From positions 5,954,501 to 6,018,500 of the forward strand of contig NC_091874.1 in the NCBI RefSeq assembly GCF_019399895.1: a stretch of DNA of 64,000 nucleotides. The letters are read 5' to 3'. Both the position numbers and the translations under genes were made by a program. The stretch comes from Cardiocondyla obscurior. Its lineage: Eukaryota > Arthropoda > Insecta > Hymenoptera > Formicidae. The notes under the pieces were generated by a model that had not been told where the DNA came from, did no database searches, and saw only the letters and a list, made by a program, of their open reading frames with translations. Shown one piece after another: positions 60,802 through 64,000 of the stretch. Position 1 is the stretch's first letter. The number at the start of each line of letters is the position of its first letter.

Positions 60802-63800
60802 CCACGAGATGAACCACGAATCGGCTAACTAATTATTAAGTAACGATGGGAATCAATTTCTCACCCGGGTGGTTTATTCATTCATAAAGATTTTTGTTCA
60901 CTTATTTTGATTAAACAATTTTTGCCTACTTTTGACGCGCGCAATAACCGTGTAAATTCTTGACTGACACCCCGGCTTTTAACTTCTTCAGAATCCATTG
61001 TGTAACGATGAGCGATAAATTAGTCAGGCAACTCTGAAAAGGTTCGTCGCCTCGAAACTCGCGAAAAATAACCGCGCGACGGAAAAACCGAATTTTTGCC
61101 TTGTCGGTTGTAAATACCTGAGGCGTGCTTCGAGGAGCTTTTATGCGCGGCTGTAGCTCGAGAAAATAATGCTTGCGACGTGTTCGAGAAAATTGGCGGG
61201 CACAGAAAGACGGGCGCGAGGCAAGGAATTCAAAGGCTCTTTCTTTGGAAGGAGGAAAAAATGCAGAACGAGTCGCACCGCCGAGGGACGCATAAAAGAT
61301 GCTAATGCGCCGCCAAAGTTTTCGCTCGTCGTCGTTTTTCCACCACCCTGCGAGGGAGCTTAGACTTTTCTAAGAGTTTCTAAGCGAGCAGCGGCGGAGC
61401 GTGCCGGGTTTTTTTTCGGCAGTGGAATAAAACGAATTTTCGCGAGCGAATCCTTTGCGTTAGACCCGGCTGTCTACACGCGTAACTTTATCCACTTTCT
61501 TCCACTTCACCATTGCAACCGAATTTGTGACTAAAATACGCGACCCTGACTCGAATGTTGAAAATTCTCTTCACGATTTACCCTCATTATTGAATCAAAA
61601 GAAAAATTAACTTCTTAACATTTTTATTCCACCAATGAATAAATTAACGACGTTAAAACGGGATCTCTTTTTATATTATTTGATAGTAAATAAAATATTC
61701 CTCGATACTTCATAGCTATTCACGCATTTTTATATACGCAATTATGAAATTTCTTTCCTTTTTCTTTAATTAATTAACAATAATATACGGTGACAACGAA
61801 TGATTCTTAATAAACTCATGAATATAATTATTAATTTATTAACTATGTTTTAATGACATTTTTAATTCTTCTAACGTGTGTCTGAGTTAAATAAAACAAT
61901 GTTTTTTTTTTTTTTTGCTGAATATAATGGATAATACAACTTCTGCACTGTGGACTTTTAGAAACGTATGCTATTTGAAATATTCGAAGTCGATAGAAAA
62001 ATCTTCCCGAGTATTTTTGAAACAGTTATTACATGGGAGTTTGGGTGACGGATAAGCGAATGTATACTTGAGGCAACACCCACGTACCATATCATCCATC
62101 CCACTGGTATATCGAATATCTCACAGCCAGTAAACACGCGAGATTGCGGAAAGACACATTCGTGTCTCGCGCAAAGACGTCTCAATTCTGTTACGACGAA
62201 GAAAACGAGAAGAGAATAGAAGTAAGATCTACTGAAATTCATATCCTCTGGCAAATATCTTAGTATCTTCCTGAATTTCACATTTTGCTTGTCAACGACA
62301 TTTCCTTTCTAACCCAAAATGAACGAAAGCAAACGCACTGACGTAAATAAATAAAATTTCGATTTCAGAACGGATTCCTAATATCTTGCAGAGCAGTTTT
62401 GCATGTGACAATTAATATTGTAAGGAATAATGGTAAAAAAAAAATAAAGTTTGAAATTTGAGGTCTAAAAAAAATAGACCAAAAAATAAATCATTTTGTT
62501 ATCACTCTGTACTGGTAAAAACTCGGTTATTGGCAATAATTTCCATTATCAGTTTTTAATAAGTTTAATAATTTATAACAAATATTATAAAAAATTAGTT
62601 GTATTAAGTTTACAAGAAATAATAATATTCTATAAAATGCAACTTTTTTTTTTTTTTTTTTAATGTCAGTATCATTAACTTAAGTTAAGTAGGGTACCGA
62701 TTTTTTGGATTATCAACGGTGCACATGTGCTAACAATATACTAATGGCGCATCTAATCGAACCGTGCATTAGATAAGGTCGTTGGGGAAAAATAACGCTG
62801 ACTAATGAAGAGACATTAAATCGATCTGTGTAAAAAAAATATTCCCTTCCCGTCTCTGACACGTTGGAAATAGCTGGCGCGACCGAAATGTTCGTTGGCT
62901 CGTAAAACGTGCGGACGCGTCGAACCGTTCCAATGACGAATATTTACCGCCATTCGCTTTTCGGTGTCGAGCGTTTATCAAAATTCGACATCTTTCCTAA
63001 ATTAATGACGTACCTGATGCACCGCCCACACCGCGGATTGCTAATTAATAATAATCAATGACGTTTGCGAGCAACTGCGTGGTCGATAGTAGTACAGAAG
63101 GTTTATCAGAGATATAGTTTCCGAGAGAAAATTTATCGGGATATAAAATGAAACCAGAAACAGATGTAAACCGACAAATGAGTGTAATATACAAAATGAG
63201 TCGTATGGGAATAAAAGCGAGATAAATGATTTTTTCTTTTTTCTTTTTACACAAATTGATAAATAGAGAAGCATTAGCTTTTTAAAGTTCAAGCGTGAGA
63301 TAAAAGCACTTCTAAAGCACATGTTAGTCGTGAAAAATTGTTTGTATTTATCATGAAAAATTTATCCAGAAAAGCTAATATCAAAATATTAAAAAAAAAG
63401 TTCTTAAAGTATATATCCATGTGCTTTGACGAGTGTGAACTTGATTTATTCATATGTTCCATTTTAACCATATAAATCAATATCCCTCAATCTCTTGCAC
63501 TGAATTCTTTATCGCAATAGTACGCCGGTCTAAGCGCGATCATATTTTTACTTGCGACGGCGTCACTTGCAATGAAAAATAACCGTAGAAAGATTAAATT
63601 CTAACAAAAAATAATAATGGTATAACTTTTTAATGAGTGCTTTATTGCTGATTGTAAAACTTTAAATTATTGAATGCCGCAATAAAACTCTGTTAATATC
63701 ACCGACTAAGAAACGTAAAAATTTCCGAAAATAATAATTAGAACTAATTATAAGAATGTAATATTAAACATTTATTAATTATTATTATGCATATGCATAT

Positions 63801-64000
63801 AATATTAAAATATTGTATGTTCAGAGGCAAATTAAATACAAATAATATCAATCGCTATTAGCTAATGTAACTTTAGAATAATTATAAAGAATTAATAAAT
63901 TGGAATTTTATTAATGGTTTAGTAATAAATTAAATAGACTCAATGTACATAATTTTCAAAATTACCGTATGCCATTAATTAAATATATTGAAATAATAAA
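60802..64000. other. Moderately GC-rich then AT-rich non-coding stretch
   Basis: 60950-61520 is CpG-richer with a + frame at 61169-61363 that has no domain. The rest is AT-rich with T runs at 61902-61917 and 62645-62662. Frames at 61958-62281 (-) and 63041-63322 (-) are unsupported. No receptor exon was recognised up to the right edge. Confidence 0.5.

Overview
This is eukaryotic DNA, very probably from an insect and most likely a hymenopteran (ant-like). The reasons are an AT-rich background broken by CpG-rich patches, abundant CpG with no sign of depletion, long homopolymer runs, introns with insect-type splice signals, and one clear neuronal receptor exon. I see no bacterial-type operons, no CRISPR array, and no rRNA or tRNA gene. 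Almost all open frames in the window are short chance frames and are not listed as genes.

The one gene I can name with confidence is a D2-like dopamine receptor (the Dop2R / Dop3 / D2R family of insects) on the + strand. Its first coding exon is 17031-17789. It holds a long Ser/Asp-rich, multiply N-glycosylatable extracellular N-terminus plus transmembrane helices 1 and 2, and ends at a strong splice donor. A splice acceptor at 16738-16739 begins this exon's 5' UTR, so the promoter and one or more noncoding exons lie further upstream. CpG-rich candidates are 2650-3330 with 3505-4475, 13370-14180 and 15181-16110. A short upstream ORF overlaps the main start codon. The remaining receptor exons (TM3 onward) were not found. 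From 17790 to the right edge the window is most simply read as one very large receptor intron.

The most interesting unexplained structure is on the minus strand at 22984-24060, inside that intron. Two neighbouring segments carry the same roughly 17-residue motif (LRGG.GPGR.SCIGGA). Their differences fall mostly at synonymous codon positions. Both have splice signals, and a third small exon follows. Phase arithmetic across the three is consistent. This looks like an undescribed small nested gene, or exons of a larger one, with tandemly duplicated exons. Just upstream of it (minus-strand sense) lie a G-quadruplex-capable CpG-rich block and a 135-bp inverted repeat with 48-nt arms.

Mobile and repeat content includes a 222-bp Tc1/mariner-type MITE with a TA duplication (31895-32116), a foldback element at 60330-60801 with an inverted partial copy at 7235-7495, a possible solo Tc1-like end near 50926, a diverged repeat pair at about 27435-27560 and 28715-28835, a perfect 36-bp palindrome at 41153-41188, and several microsatellites. 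The rest is AT-rich intergenic or intronic DNA with scattered CpG-rich, possibly regulatory, patches.
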